Positions 7,455-15,212 of a stretch of 64,000 bases of DNA are shown in pieces. Both the position numbers and the translations under genes were made by a program. Positions within the stretch are counted from its first letter, which is position 1. Every line of letters begins with the position of its first letter. The notes under the pieces are model-generated. The model ran no database searches. It worked only from the letters and a program-made list of their open reading frames with translations, and was not told where the DNA came from. This DNA comes from Flavobacterium urumqiense (lineage in GTDB: Bacteria > Bacteroidota > Bacteroidia > Flavobacteriales > Flavobacteriaceae): NCBI RefSeq assembly GCF_900108015.1, contig NZ_FNVP01000001.1, forward strand, positions 62,001-126,000. The letters are read 5' to 3'.

Positions 7455-8345
7455 CTACCCGCCAATTCTCATGTGCATTCCGCCATTACCTCCACGCCCT
7501 TGGTTCATTTCTCTAAATTCTTCAATTTTTTTAATTACCGTTTCATCAAATTCCTTTTGAGAAATCACTTTTCCGTTTGTTGGTGCTTTTATATCTGCTT
7601 TTACTTTTGAGTTCAAAACTACTTTTGAGCAGAGAATAACTGTTTTACCATCATTTACTTCTAATATCAAACCAGGTAAACCCCAATAGTTTTCTGGGCC
7701 CTGATTCACTGGGATTTCTGGAGTATACCAAGCTGTAATTATAACTTCTTTAGGCATATCCATCTCATCCATGAAGCTCGTTTTCTTAGCAGCATCAGCA
7801 GGTTTTACTGTTGCAGTTTCTTCTTTTTTTGGTCTTAAATTTCTAAAATCTGTTTTACTTGCATGGCGTACCGCGGTCGCTTTGAAACAATTATACCCAC
7901 CTATAACTCTGGTTTCAGATTCCATCTTCCATTTCAAATTAGGTAATGAATCTTTTACTAAAAATTCTTTTCCCATAAAATCTTTATCAACAGTGTACGA
8001 TTTATCTTTTACATTTTTGTAAAAAGTTCCACCGCCTCCTGTCATAGAAGCCAACATTCGCATCCCACCACTTCCTTGACCTGGAGCTTCTAATTTTTCT
8101 TCTTCTTTATATATAGATGCTGATTTATCAAAGTTAAGAATGAATGTTTTTTCAAACATTTTTTTCATTCTTTCCTCTATTATTTTCTGCATATCTGGCG
8201 TCATATCTTTGTTTCCTTGCATTCGCGTCTTAAAATCAGATGTACTTGTTTTTGATTCATAAATCGCCATACCTTGAAATTCTTGCGCATAAAGCCCCAG
8301 AGATGAAGCTATCGCAAATACTAAAACGAAGATTATTTTATACAT
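7455..8345 (-). CDS. GLPGLI family protein
   Basis: A 296-residue secreted or envelope protein with an N-terminal signal peptide (MYKIIFVLVFAIASSLGLYA) and the family-defining GLPGLI at about residues 225-231 (NYWGLPGLILEV). The middle contains a Gly/Met-rich stretch and the C-terminus is Gly-rich (GRGGNGGMHMRIGG). The family has no established biochemical role. It is encoded just upstream of the TonB-receptor-like barrel and probably co-transcribed with it, suggesting a periplasmic or surface partner. It starts at an ATG, and no exact TAnnTTTG was found in its upstream region. Confidence 0.85.
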   Translation of the reverse strand: MYKIIFVLVFAIASSLGLYAQEFQGMAIYESKTSTSDFKTRMQGNKDMTPDMQKIIEERMKKMFEKTFILNFDKSASIYKEEEKLEAPGQGSGGMRMLASMTGGGGTFYKNVKDKSYTVDKDFMGKEFLVKDSLPNLKWKMESETRVIGGYNCFKATAVRHASKTDFRNLRPKKEETATVKPADAAKKTSFMDEMDMPKEVIITAWYTPEIPVNQGPENYWGLPGLILEVNDGKTVILCSKVVLNSKVKADIKAPTNGKVISQKEFDETVIKKIEEFREMNQGRGGNGGMHMRIGG

Positions 8346-8462
8346 GATTATTAATTTTTTTATTGATAAGACTATGAGTTCCTGTTTATGTTACAATTAG
8401 ACTATTAAATTAACAGTTAGACTTTTATAATTGTATACGGTTTAATCGTAATTTAGCATTCT

Positions 8463-9254
8463 ATGAAAAAAGGTATAATTCTGTTTTTTATCACATTCTT
8501 TTCTGTTGCTTATGGACAAAACCAAAAACTGACTGCTACAAAAATTGCCTTCACTTCATTGGATTGCGATCATTTTTTGGAATATGATCAATTTGGTTTC
8601 TATTACTACATTAAAAATAATGTTTTATTTAAAACCAAAGAAAAAGAGTCCTTTGAGTACAAAAATATTTCTTTAGGCAAAATCACAAAAATTGATTTGC
8701 TAAATCCCCTTACTATTGTTTTATTTTACGAGAACTTCAATACCGTTATTTTGCTGGATAATCAATTGAATGAAATTCAAAAGATTAACTTTTCTGAGAA
8801 TGAAATTCCGATAATGGCTGGTGCAATCGGGTTAGCTTCGCAAAATCAGTTATGGATTTATAATAATCTAACGCAACAAATTGGTCTTTTTGATTTTTTA
8901 AAAAAAGAACATAAGACGGTCTCCATCTCTTTTGTAAAAAATATAAAAAAGTATCAAACTGATTTCAATACCTTCTATTGGATTGACGAGGAAAATAATT
9001 GGTACACTTGTGATCTGTTTGGAAAAATAATCTTAAAAGAAAAAATACCTCCTTTTGATTCTATAGAAATAATAAACGAAAATAAATACCTCTATAACAA
9101 GGACAATATTCTGATTTATAACGATACAAAAAAAGATTTAAAATTTGAAATTGAAATTCCAGAAAAAACGTTTAAAAAATTCAGTTACAAAGACCAAATT
9201 TTATCTATTTTTACATCAAAGGGAATTACAAATTATAAAATCACAATACCGTAA
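8463..9254 (+). CDS. secreted hypothetical protein upstream of dNK
   Basis: A 263-residue protein with a signal peptide (MKKGIILFFITFFSVAYGQ). The mature part is a run of short beta-strand-like repeats with aromatic and Asp residues (for example QLWIYNNLTQQIGLFD), consistent with a small beta-propeller or similar all-beta fold. I recognise no enzymatic motif. Its stop TAA overlaps the ATG of the following deoxynucleoside kinase by one base (TAATG), so the two are translationally coupled. The functional link is unknown. Confidence 0.75.
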   Translation: MKKGIILFFITFFSVAYGQNQKLTATKIAFTSLDCDHFLEYDQFGFYYYIKNNVLFKTKEKESFEYKNISLGKITKIDLLNPLTIVLFYENFNTVILLDNQLNEIQKINFSENEIPIMAGAIGLASQNQLWIYNNLTQQIGLFDFLKKEHKTVSISFVKNIKKYQTDFNTFYWIDEENNWYTCDLFGKIILKEKIPPFDSIEIINENKYLYNKDNILIYNDTKKDLKFEIEIPEKTFKKFSYKDQILSIFTSKGITNYKITIP

Positions 9255-9868
9255 TGCACATAGCAGTAGCAGGAAACATTGGCTCAGGAAAAACAACTTT
9301 GACGCGTTTATTATCAAAACATTTCAAATGGGAACCTCATTTTGAAGACGTAGTAGACAACCCTTACCTGGATGATTTTTACCATCAAATGGAACGTTGG
9401 TCATTTAATTTACAGATTTATTTCTTAAACAGTCGTTTTCGTCAAGTGATGCAAATTCGCGAAAGCGGTAAAAAAATTATTCAGGACAGAACTATTTACG
9501 AAGATGCTCATATTTTTGCACCTAATCTCTATTCGATGGGTTTGATGACGAATCGTGATTTTCAGAATTATACTTCTCTTTTCGAATTAATGGAATCTAC
9601 GGTTAAAGCTCCCGATTTGTTGATTTATTTAAGAAGTTCAATTCCTAATTTAGTGGGGCAGATTCACAAACGAGGACGTGAATATGAAAACTCGATTTCT
9701 ATAGATTATTTAAGTCGTCTAAACGAACGTTATGAAGCATGGATTCATACTTATAGCAAAGGAAAATTATTAATTATTGATGTCGACAACATTAATTTTG
9801 TTGATAACCCCGAAGATTTGGGAAACATTATTAATAGAATTGACGCCGAGTTACATGGCTTGTTTTAA
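9254..9868 (+). CDS. deoxynucleoside kinase
   Basis: A 204-residue cytosolic kinase of the dNK/dCK/dGK family, which phosphorylates deoxynucleosides with ATP for nucleotide salvage. The P-loop GNIGSGKTT spans residues 7-15. The catalytic-base region FEDVVDNPYLDDFY lies at about 30-43. The DRT-IYED motif at 78-84 is the family's DRS-type Mg/ATP element. Substrate preference cannot be read from sequence. It is coupled to the upstream secreted protein by a TAATG overlap and ends in a strong terminator. Confidence 0.9.
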   Translation: MHIAVAGNIGSGKTTLTRLLSKHFKWEPHFEDVVDNPYLDDFYHQMERWSFNLQIYFLNSRFRQVMQIRESGKKIIQDRTIYEDAHIFAPNLYSMGLMTNRDFQNYTSLFELMESTVKAPDLLIYLRSSIPNLVGQIHKRGREYENSISIDYLSRLNERYEAWIHTYSKGKLLIIDVDNINFVDNPEDLGNIINRIDAELHGLF

Positions 9869-9890
9869 AATAAAAATAATACATCCAATT

Positions 9891-9921
9891 AAAAATGCCT
9901 CATGTAAGTGAGGCATTTTTT
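9891..9921 (+). terminator. terminator after deoxynucleoside kinase
   Basis: AAAAATGCCTCA and TGAGGCATTTTT form a perfect 12-bp stem with a 6-base loop and a T-tract. Confidence 0.85.
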
Positions 9922-9929
9922 GGTTATTT

Positions 9930-10292
9930 TTAAATCTCTAAAACATCTTTTAATGATTTTTTGAAGTCATCTACATCTGCTTAATCAAACTTATTGCTTT
10001 CTCTAAATTATAAGCGCCATCAATAGCATTTTTGTCAAAAATCATCATATAACCTCACATAAGATTTGCCCAACCTCAACGTAGAAGCACTATCCGAATT
10101 ATCTCTTTCTAAACCTTTGGTTTCTACAACTATACCTATACGTGTTTTTGTAATTAAAACAAAATCCGGATAATGATTCGATTTATAACCATTCAAAGCA
10201 AAACCCTTACCTCTTCCCAAATTACGGTGCCAAAAAGCAATGTTTTCAAAACTGGAAATTTCTAAAATAAATTGTTGTTCCAATCCATTCAT
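9930..10292 (-). pseudogene. type III restriction endonuclease (Res) C-terminal remnant
   Basis: Only the C-terminal nuclease part of a type III restriction subunit remains. From the ATG at 10292 the first 85 codons read through HYPDFVLITK and GIVVETKGLERDNSDS. This is a PD-(D/E)xK nuclease core (PD, then ExK) followed by the LGKSYVRLY helix. The frame then stops at 10035, but homologous-looking coding resumes in another frame (DKNAIDGAYNLEKAIS), with a further shift to ADVDDFKKSLKDVLEI and a stop at 9930. At least two frameshifts and loss of the entire helicase part make it non-functional. It directly follows the mod remnant. Confidence 0.75.
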
Positions 10293-10293
10293 A

Positions 10294-10878
10294 TCACCAT
10301 TGTTTAGTTCTTCCGTCTAAAATAGTTCCTACTTGAAATACGATATCATAATTTAATCCTGATCTGTCCGCTATACTTACATCGTTTAAATTTCTTACCT
10401 GATAAGAATCGCGAGACTCAAAATATTCATCCTTATACACATATTATTTAACTGTTTTTTCTGGTAATACTAAATTATTAAGTTTAAAATTATTTTTGTT
10501 TTTTGCATCGGAATAAATATATTCTTGACTTATTGATACATATTTTGGATCGTTTTGACTTTCAGTAGCTTTTTTCCAAATGAAATTTGCAACAAAATTA
10601 CCTCCACCAAAAATCTCATTCATCATCAATTTCAAATTGGCTTGTTCATTGTCATCAATCGAAATAAAAATAGCTCCATCTTTATCCAATAATTTATGAA
10701 GTAATTTTAGTCTTGGATACATCATACACAGCTATTTGTCGTGTCTTGTTAAATCTTCACTTTCTTTGCCCACAAATTTCCCTAACCATTTTTTAATATT
10801 AGGCGAATTCACATTGTCATTATACACTCAACTTTCATTTCCTGTATTGTATGGCGGGTCTGTGTAAATTCAAATTAC
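10294..10878 (-). pseudogene. type III DNA methyltransferase (Mod) remnant
   Basis: A decayed N6-adenine methyltransferase. In one frame on the minus strand one reads IYTDPPYNTGNE (the catalytic DPPY at 10860-10849), VYNDNVNSPNIKKWLGKF, RHDK, LCMMYPRLKLLHKLLDKDGA, IFISIDDNEQ and FGGGNFVANFIWKKA, and further on FESRDSYQVRNLND. In-frame stops interrupt it at 10870-10872, 10828-10830, 10732-10734 (TAG where Trp is expected) and 10444-10446. The N-terminal part, and probably a large internal segment after the KTVK stop, are missing. It is followed immediately by the Res remnant, the usual mod-res order. The system is clearly dead. Confidence 0.8.
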
Positions 10879-11018
10879 TTAGCCTAAATATATAATTTTA
10901 GGATAAAACTCTGAATAATAAAATCGATTATTTTCTTTTTGATGGTTTTATTTGTTTTATGCAAACACAGCTAGACAACATAAATTAAACCCTAACCCAA
11001 AGAATCTATATTCTTTTT

Positions 11019-11207
11019 ATGGAAAAATATAAAGGGAATAAACTTCAGTTTACAAAAAAAGTAGGTTGTGATGAAAAAACAATCCGCTTAATTTTTGATA
11101 AAAATCAAGGTATGACAATGAATTTATTTTTTAAAATTGCTTGTGCTCTTAAAATAGAACCTTATGAGTTACTCAAAGATTTAAAAATCACTAAAAAAAA
11201 ATTTTAA
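11019..11207 (+). CDS. small XRE-type helix-turn-helix protein
   Basis: A 62-residue protein in which LQFTKKVGCDEKTIRLIF, then GMTMNLFFKIACALKIEPYE, match helices 2-5 of the XRE/Cro DNA-binding fold. The first helix of the domain is short or missing, so this may be a 5'-truncated gene whose upstream part was lost with the neighbouring restriction-modification locus, or a minimal regulator. It has an ATG start at 11019. In type III and other R-M loci such genes often act as controllers, and that role is only an inference here. Confidence 0.55.
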   Translation: MEKYKGNKLQFTKKVGCDEKTIRLIFDKNQGMTMNLFFKIACALKIEPYELLKDLKITKKKF

Positions 11208-11223
11208 AGTATAAATCATTATT

Positions 11224-11255
11224 TTTCCCAAATAGGGAATTTTAGAGTATCTTTG
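11224..11255 (+). promoter_or_regulatory. higBA promoter and candidate operator
   Basis: An exact TAnnTTTG (TATCTTTG) at 11248-11255 lies 17 bases before the higB start. About ten bases upstream is an inverted repeat, TTCCC-AAATA-GGGAA (within 11224-11240), covering where the -33 region should be. This position is typical of autoregulatory HigA operators. The binding role is inferred. Confidence 0.6.
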
Positions 11256-11271
11256 GCAGAGAAAATAACGT

Positions 11272-11568
11272 ATGAGAATAATTGCTAAAAGAACCTTACA
11301 AAATTTTTGGGAGCAAAATCCAAACTCAAAACAGCAATTATTGTCTTGGTATCAGGTCATTGACAAAAATACATTTAAGAATTCGAATGCTATAAAATCA
11401 ATTTTCGGCTCAGCTGATTTTATTGGAAATAATAAAGTTGTATTTAATATTTGTGGTAACCATTATCGATTAATCGTAAAAATTAATTATGTAACACAAA
11501 TTGTCTATATTTTATTTATGGGAACTCATCCTGAATATGACAACTTGAAAGACATTAAAAACTTATAA
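11272..11568 (+). CDS. higB: HigB-type mRNA interferase toxin
   Basis: A 98-residue toxin of the HigB/RelE superfamily (HigB_toxin branch). It resembles ribosome-dependent or free mRNA endonucleases that cut mRNA and arrest growth when the antitoxin is lost. The start MRIIAKRTLQNFWEQNPNS and the core YRLIVKINYVTQIVYILFMG (around residues 65-85), followed by THPEYD, are diagnostic of this branch. The toxin gene precedes the antitoxin gene, as is usual for HigBA, with three bases between them. It lies in a small accessory island beside a decayed R-M locus. Confidence 0.88.
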   Translation: MRIIAKRTLQNFWEQNPNSKQQLLSWYQVIDKNTFKNSNAIKSIFGSADFIGNNKVVFNICGNHYRLIVKINYVTQIVYILFMGTHPEYDNLKDIKNL

Positions 11569-11571
11569 AAA

Positions 11572-11940
11572 ATGGAAATCAATCCTATAAAAACAGAAAA
11601 AGATTATGATTTAGCTTTAGAAAGAATAAACATTCTTTTTGATGCTAAACCAAATACAAAAGAAGGGGATGAATTAGATATCCTAGTCACTCTTGTAGAA
11701 AAATATGAACAAATACACTATCCTATTCCTGAGCCAGACCCCATTGAAGCGATTAAGTTCATGATGCAACAAAACGGACTTACAGATGCTGATTTAGGAG
11801 TCATTTTAAATAGTCGTTCTAGAGTAACTGAAATTTTTAAACGTAGAAGAGCTCTAACTATTAAACAAATTAGAGTTTTAACAGAAACACTTTATATTCC
11901 AGCTTCAACTTTAATACAAGAATATGCATTAGAACAATAA
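11572..11940 (+). CDS. higA: HigA-type antitoxin
   Basis: A 122-residue antitoxin. The acidic, helical N-terminal part (residues 1-60) is followed by an XRE-type HTH (AIKFMMQQNGLTDADLGVIL, SRSRVTEIFKRRRALTIKQI) at about 65-110. The protein should bind and neutralise HigB and repress the shared promoter through the TTCCC/GGGAA palindrome. It is separated from higB by three bases and ends in a bidirectional terminator shared with hppA. Confidence 0.9.
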   Translation: MEINPIKTEKDYDLALERINILFDAKPNTKEGDELDILVTLVEKYEQIHYPIPEPDPIEAIKFMMQQNGLTDADLGVILNSRSRVTEIFKRRRALTIKQIRVLTETLYIPASTLIQEYALEQ

Positions 11941-11956
11941 TTTTATAATTTCAAAC

Positions 11957-11986
11957 AAAAATGCCCCGCAATTGCGAGGCATTTTT
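11957..11986. terminator. bidirectional terminator between higA and hppA
   Basis: AAAATGCCCCGC and GCGAGGCATTTTT pair with one mismatch around AATT. It serves higA on the plus strand and hppA on the minus strand. Confidence 0.8.
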
Positions 11987-12006
11987 AACTTATAATAATT
12001 AGCTGA

Positions 12007-14466
12007 TTATTTCAAAGAATCAATCTTAGTTTGAACTTCTTCATCTGTTCCTTCAAAATTTTGAAAAGTAACTTTTCCGTTAATATTTGTTTGAATAGTA
12101 GCTTTTACTTTTCCATCAACATTTGTTTTTTCGATCGTAACTTCTTTTGAAACCATTTCAGTTGCTGCTCCGGAAGCATTCATAAATTTACACGTTTTAC
12201 TGGTACATCCTTTAGCAAGACACTCTTCTTTAGACATTGAAGTACACATTTCAGAAACAGCACAACAAGAAGCTTTATTAGCCAATGTATGACTGCCGCT
12301 ACCTAAAATTGGTGCAATTACCAACCCAATCAAACACGTCAATTTTATCAAAATATTCATCGATGGCCCAGAAGTATCTTTGAACGGATCTCCAACAGTA
12401 TCACCCGTTACGGCCGCTTTGTGAGCATCAGAACCTTTATAGGTCATTTCTCCATTTATCAGAACTCCTGCTTCAAAAGATTTCTTGGCGTTGTCCCAAG
12501 CACCTCCTGCATTGTTTTGGAAAACAGCCCAAAGTACTCCAGAAACAGTAACTCCTGCCATATAGCCTCCTAACATTTCTGCAATTAATTGGTTATTATC
12601 CGCGTACACTAATTTACCAAGCAAAACAATCGCAATAGGAAAACCAATAGTCAAAATTCCCGGCAACATCATTTCACGTAAAGCTGCTTTGGTAGAAATA
12701 TCAACACATTTTGCATATTCCGGTTTTCCGGTTCCTTCCATAATTCCTGGAATCTCTTTGAACTGGCGGCGTACTTCATAAACCATGTCCATGGCTGCTT
12801 TTCCAACAGAATTCATCGCTAAAGCCGAGAAAACAACGGGTATCATTCCACCAACGAAAAGCATCGCTAGAACTGGTGCTTTGAAAATATTTATTCCGTC
12901 AATTCCTGTAAAGGTTACATATGCAGCGAATAAAGCAAGTGAAGTTAATGCCGCTGAAGCAATAGCAAAACCTTTTCCTGTTGCAGCAGTTGTATTTCCG
13001 ACTGAATCCAAAATATCGGTTCTGGTACGTACTTCTTTTGGTAATTCACTCATCTCCGCAATTCCACCAGCATTATCAGATATTGGTCCGAAAGCATCGA
13101 TTGCTAATTGCATCGCAGTTGTCGCCATCATTGCCGAAGCCGCTAATGCCACACCATAAAATCCTGCAAAGGCATACGATGTCCAAATTGCTGCAGCAAA
13201 TAATAAAACTGTTGGAAAGGTGGAAATCATTCCAGTTGCTAAACCCGCAATTACGTTAGTTCCTGCGCCAGTACTTGATTTTTGAACAATCGCCATAACC
13301 GGTTTTGTTCCTAATCCCGTGTAGTATTCCGTAACTGATGAAATGACTGCCCCAACGGTTAATCCAACAAGAGTCGCATAAAAAACTCTCATCGACGAAA
13401 TATCTTGAATTCCTTCTCCGAAGAAATTCATTTTCATCGTTTCAGGCAACATATATTTTACTAAAAAGTAACACGCTACAGCAGTTAATATAATAGAAAC
13501 CCAGTTTCCAATATTTAACGCTTTTTGAACCTGCGCTTCTTTTGCATTTTCATCAGTAATTTTTACTAACATCATTCCGATGATAGAAAATAAAATTCCG
13601 AAACCAGCAATTGCCATTGGTAATAATATAGGTCCAATTCCACCGAAAACATCTTTGATATTCCCACCCATATCTTTAATCACATAATTTCCAAGAACCA
13701 TGGCGGCCAAAACTGTCGCTACATAAGAACCAAATAAATCAGCTCCCATTCCGGCAACATCGCCCACATTATCTCCTACGTTATCTGCAATAGTAGCTGG
13801 ATTACGAGGATCATCTTCTGGAATTCCTGCTTCAACTTTACCTACTAAATCAGCACCAACATCGGCAGCTTTTGTATAAATGCCACCTCCAACACGAGCA
13901 AACAATGCAATTGATTCCGCTCCAAGAGAAAATCCAGCTAATGTTTCCAACACTTTGGTCATATCTTCTGATGAAGTCCAAACGCCACCCATAAAGTAAT
14001 TATAGAAGAAAATAAAGAAACTTGTCAAACCCAATACGGCTAAACCGGCAACGCCCAATCCCATAACTGTTCCGCCACCAAACGAAACTTTCAATGCTTG
14101 AGGTAAACTTGTGCGGGCTGCTTGCGTAGTCCTAACATTAGTTTTCGTTGCTATTTTCATCCCCATATTCCCGGCGAAAGCAGAGAAAAATGCTCCAAAA
14201 ATAAAAGCAACAACTATTAATATATTGGTAGTGTGAAATAAATAAGACATTCCAGCAAGAACAACACTTGCACCCACTACGAAGAACGCCAACAATCTGT
14301 ATTCAGCATTAAGGAAAGCTAGTGCCCCTTCATAAATATAATCTGAAATCTCTTTCATTTTACCGTCTCCGGCATCTTGTTTTAAAACCCATTTTCTTTT
14401 ACCGAGCATAAATGCCAACCCAATAAATGCCATAACTATTGGCAAGTAAATCATTATTGTATTCAT
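12007..14466 (-). CDS. hppA: membrane-bound ion-pumping pyrophosphatase (HppA), K+-dependent type
   Basis: An integral membrane PPase that couples PPi hydrolysis to export of H+ and/or Na+. It is 819 residues with about 16 hydrophobic segments. Catalytic motifs are DVGADLVGKVE (202-212), DNVGDNVGD (228-236) and DNAGG near 464. GNTTAATGKG at 490-499 has Ala where K+-independent enzymes have Lys, so K+ dependence is expected. Ion specificity cannot be fixed by eye. The canonical protein should end near residue 720. An extra tail (about 725-819) holds six cysteines (734, 735, 741, 749, 754, 759) and a short beta-rich segment. Upstream on the same strand is the soluble pyrophosphatase gene, separated by a terminator. 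Confidence 0.95.
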   Translation of the reverse strand: MNTIMIYLPIVMAFIGLAFMLGKRKWVLKQDAGDGKMKEISDYIYEGALAFLNAEYRLLAFFVVGASVVLAGMSYLFHTTNILIVVAFIFGAFFSAFAGNMGMKIATKTNVRTTQAARTSLPQALKVSFGGGTVMGLGVAGLAVLGLTSFFIFFYNYFMGGVWTSSEDMTKVLETLAGFSLGAESIALFARVGGGIYTKAADVGADLVGKVEAGIPEDDPRNPATIADNVGDNVGDVAGMGADLFGSYVATVLAAMVLGNYVIKDMGGNIKDVFGGIGPILLPMAIAGFGILFSIIGMMLVKITDENAKEAQVQKALNIGNWVSIILTAVACYFLVKYMLPETMKMNFFGEGIQDISSMRVFYATLVGLTVGAVISSVTEYYTGLGTKPVMAIVQKSSTGAGTNVIAGLATGMISTFPTVLLFAAAIWTSYAFAGFYGVALAASAMMATTAMQLAIDAFGPISDNAGGIAEMSELPKEVRTRTDILDSVGNTTAATGKGFAIASAALTSLALFAAYVTFTGIDGINIFKAPVLAMLFVGGMIPVVFSALAMNSVGKAAMDMVYEVRRQFKEIPGIMEGTGKPEYAKCVDISTKAALREMMLPGILTIGFPIAIVLLGKLVYADNNQLIAEMLGGYMAGVTVSGVLWAVFQNNAGGAWDNAKKSFEAGVLINGEMTYKGSDAHKAAVTGDTVGDPFKDTSGPSMNILIKLTCLIGLVIAPILGSGSHTLANKASCCAVSEMCTSMSKEECLAKGCTSKTCKFMNASGAATEMVSKEVTIEKTNVDGKVKATIQTNINGKVTFQNFEGTDEEVQTKIDSLK

Positions 14467-14520
14467 AATTTTGGTTTAGTTTTTGGTTATTTTTAATAAT
14501 GTAACGAAACGAATTTAAAC

Positions 14521-14560
14521 AAAAAAAACAATACTCTTAACGGAGTATTGCTTTTTTTTT
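14521..14560. terminator. terminator after soluble pyrophosphatase gene
   Basis: CAATACTC and GAGTATTG form an 8-bp stem with a 6-base loop. A/T tracts on both sides allow it to work on either strand. On the minus strand it ends the ppa transcript before hppA. Confidence 0.8.
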
Positions 14561-14580
14561 GCGAAAATTATGTGAGAAAA

Positions 14581-15111
14581 TTATTTAATGCTAAATAATC
14601 CTTCTGGTTTGTTTTCAATATCATCAAAACGTTTTGTACATTCTTTGATAATGGCATACGCTTCATTCACATCACCCCAACCACCTACATCTACTGTTTT
14701 GTTTTCAAGATCTTTATATACTTGAAAGAAATGTTCGATTTCTTTTAATAAATGCGGATTCATATCAGACAAATCTTTTAATGAATTCCATATTGGATCA
14801 GAAACTGGTACACAAATTACTTTTTCGTCTGGTCCTTTATCGTCTGCCATATGAAAAACACCGATTGGTTTTACTTCCATTACGCATCCAGGAAAAGTTG
14901 GTTCATTTACTAATACTAGAACATCCAAAGGATCTCCGTCTAAAGCTAATGTTTCAGGAATAAATCCGTAATCAGCAGGATACATCATGGATGAAAAAAG
15001 CATTCTGTCAAAACGCATTCTTTTTATTTCGAAATCATATTCGTATTTATTTCTACTTCCTCTTGGTATTTCGATTAGAACATCGAAAGTTGTTAATTTG
15101 TCTGCAGTCAT
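14581..15111 (-). CDS. ppa: soluble inorganic pyrophosphatase (family I)
   Basis: A 176-residue cytosolic Mg-dependent enzyme that hydrolyses PPi to two phosphates. The signature DGDPLDV (58-64) carries the metal-binding aspartates. EIPRGSRNKYEYD (14-26) is the usual substrate-binding start. The length is typical of bacterial family I. An excellent promoter lies upstream. The membrane PPase gene follows on the same strand, so the organism keeps both a heat-wasting and an energy-conserving PPi sink side by side. Confidence 0.95.
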   Translation of the reverse strand: MTADKLTTFDVLIEIPRGSRNKYEYDFEIKRMRFDRMLFSSMMYPADYGFIPETLALDGDPLDVLVLVNEPTFPGCVMEVKPIGVFHMADDKGPDEKVICVPVSDPIWNSLKDLSDMNPHLLKEIEHFFQVYKDLENKTVDVGGWGDVNEAYAIIKECTKRFDDIENKPEGLFSIK

Positions 15112-15142
15112 TTTATTTTTTTCTTTTCTATAATTATGGGTG

Positions 15143-15172
15143 CAAAAATAAGTAAACTATACGTTTTTACAA
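15143..15172 (-). promoter_or_regulatory. ppa promoter
   Basis: On the minus strand TTG (15172-15170), a 19-base spacer and TATTTTTG (15150-15143) match the Bacteroidota consensus exactly. Confidence 0.7.
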
Positions 15173-15212
15173 TGAAAAATCCATGTTATCTCTGTAATAA
15201 ATTTTCATAAAA

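Noticed and set aside
9145..9345. 66-codon frame across the junction of the secreted protein and deoxynucleoside kinase genes
   Set aside because: Overlaps both real genes out of frame.
12785..13159. 124-codon open frame antisense to hppA
   Set aside because: It lies wholly within the strongly supported hppA gene; its composition (Ala/Pro/Ile runs) follows from the complementary hydrophobic codons.
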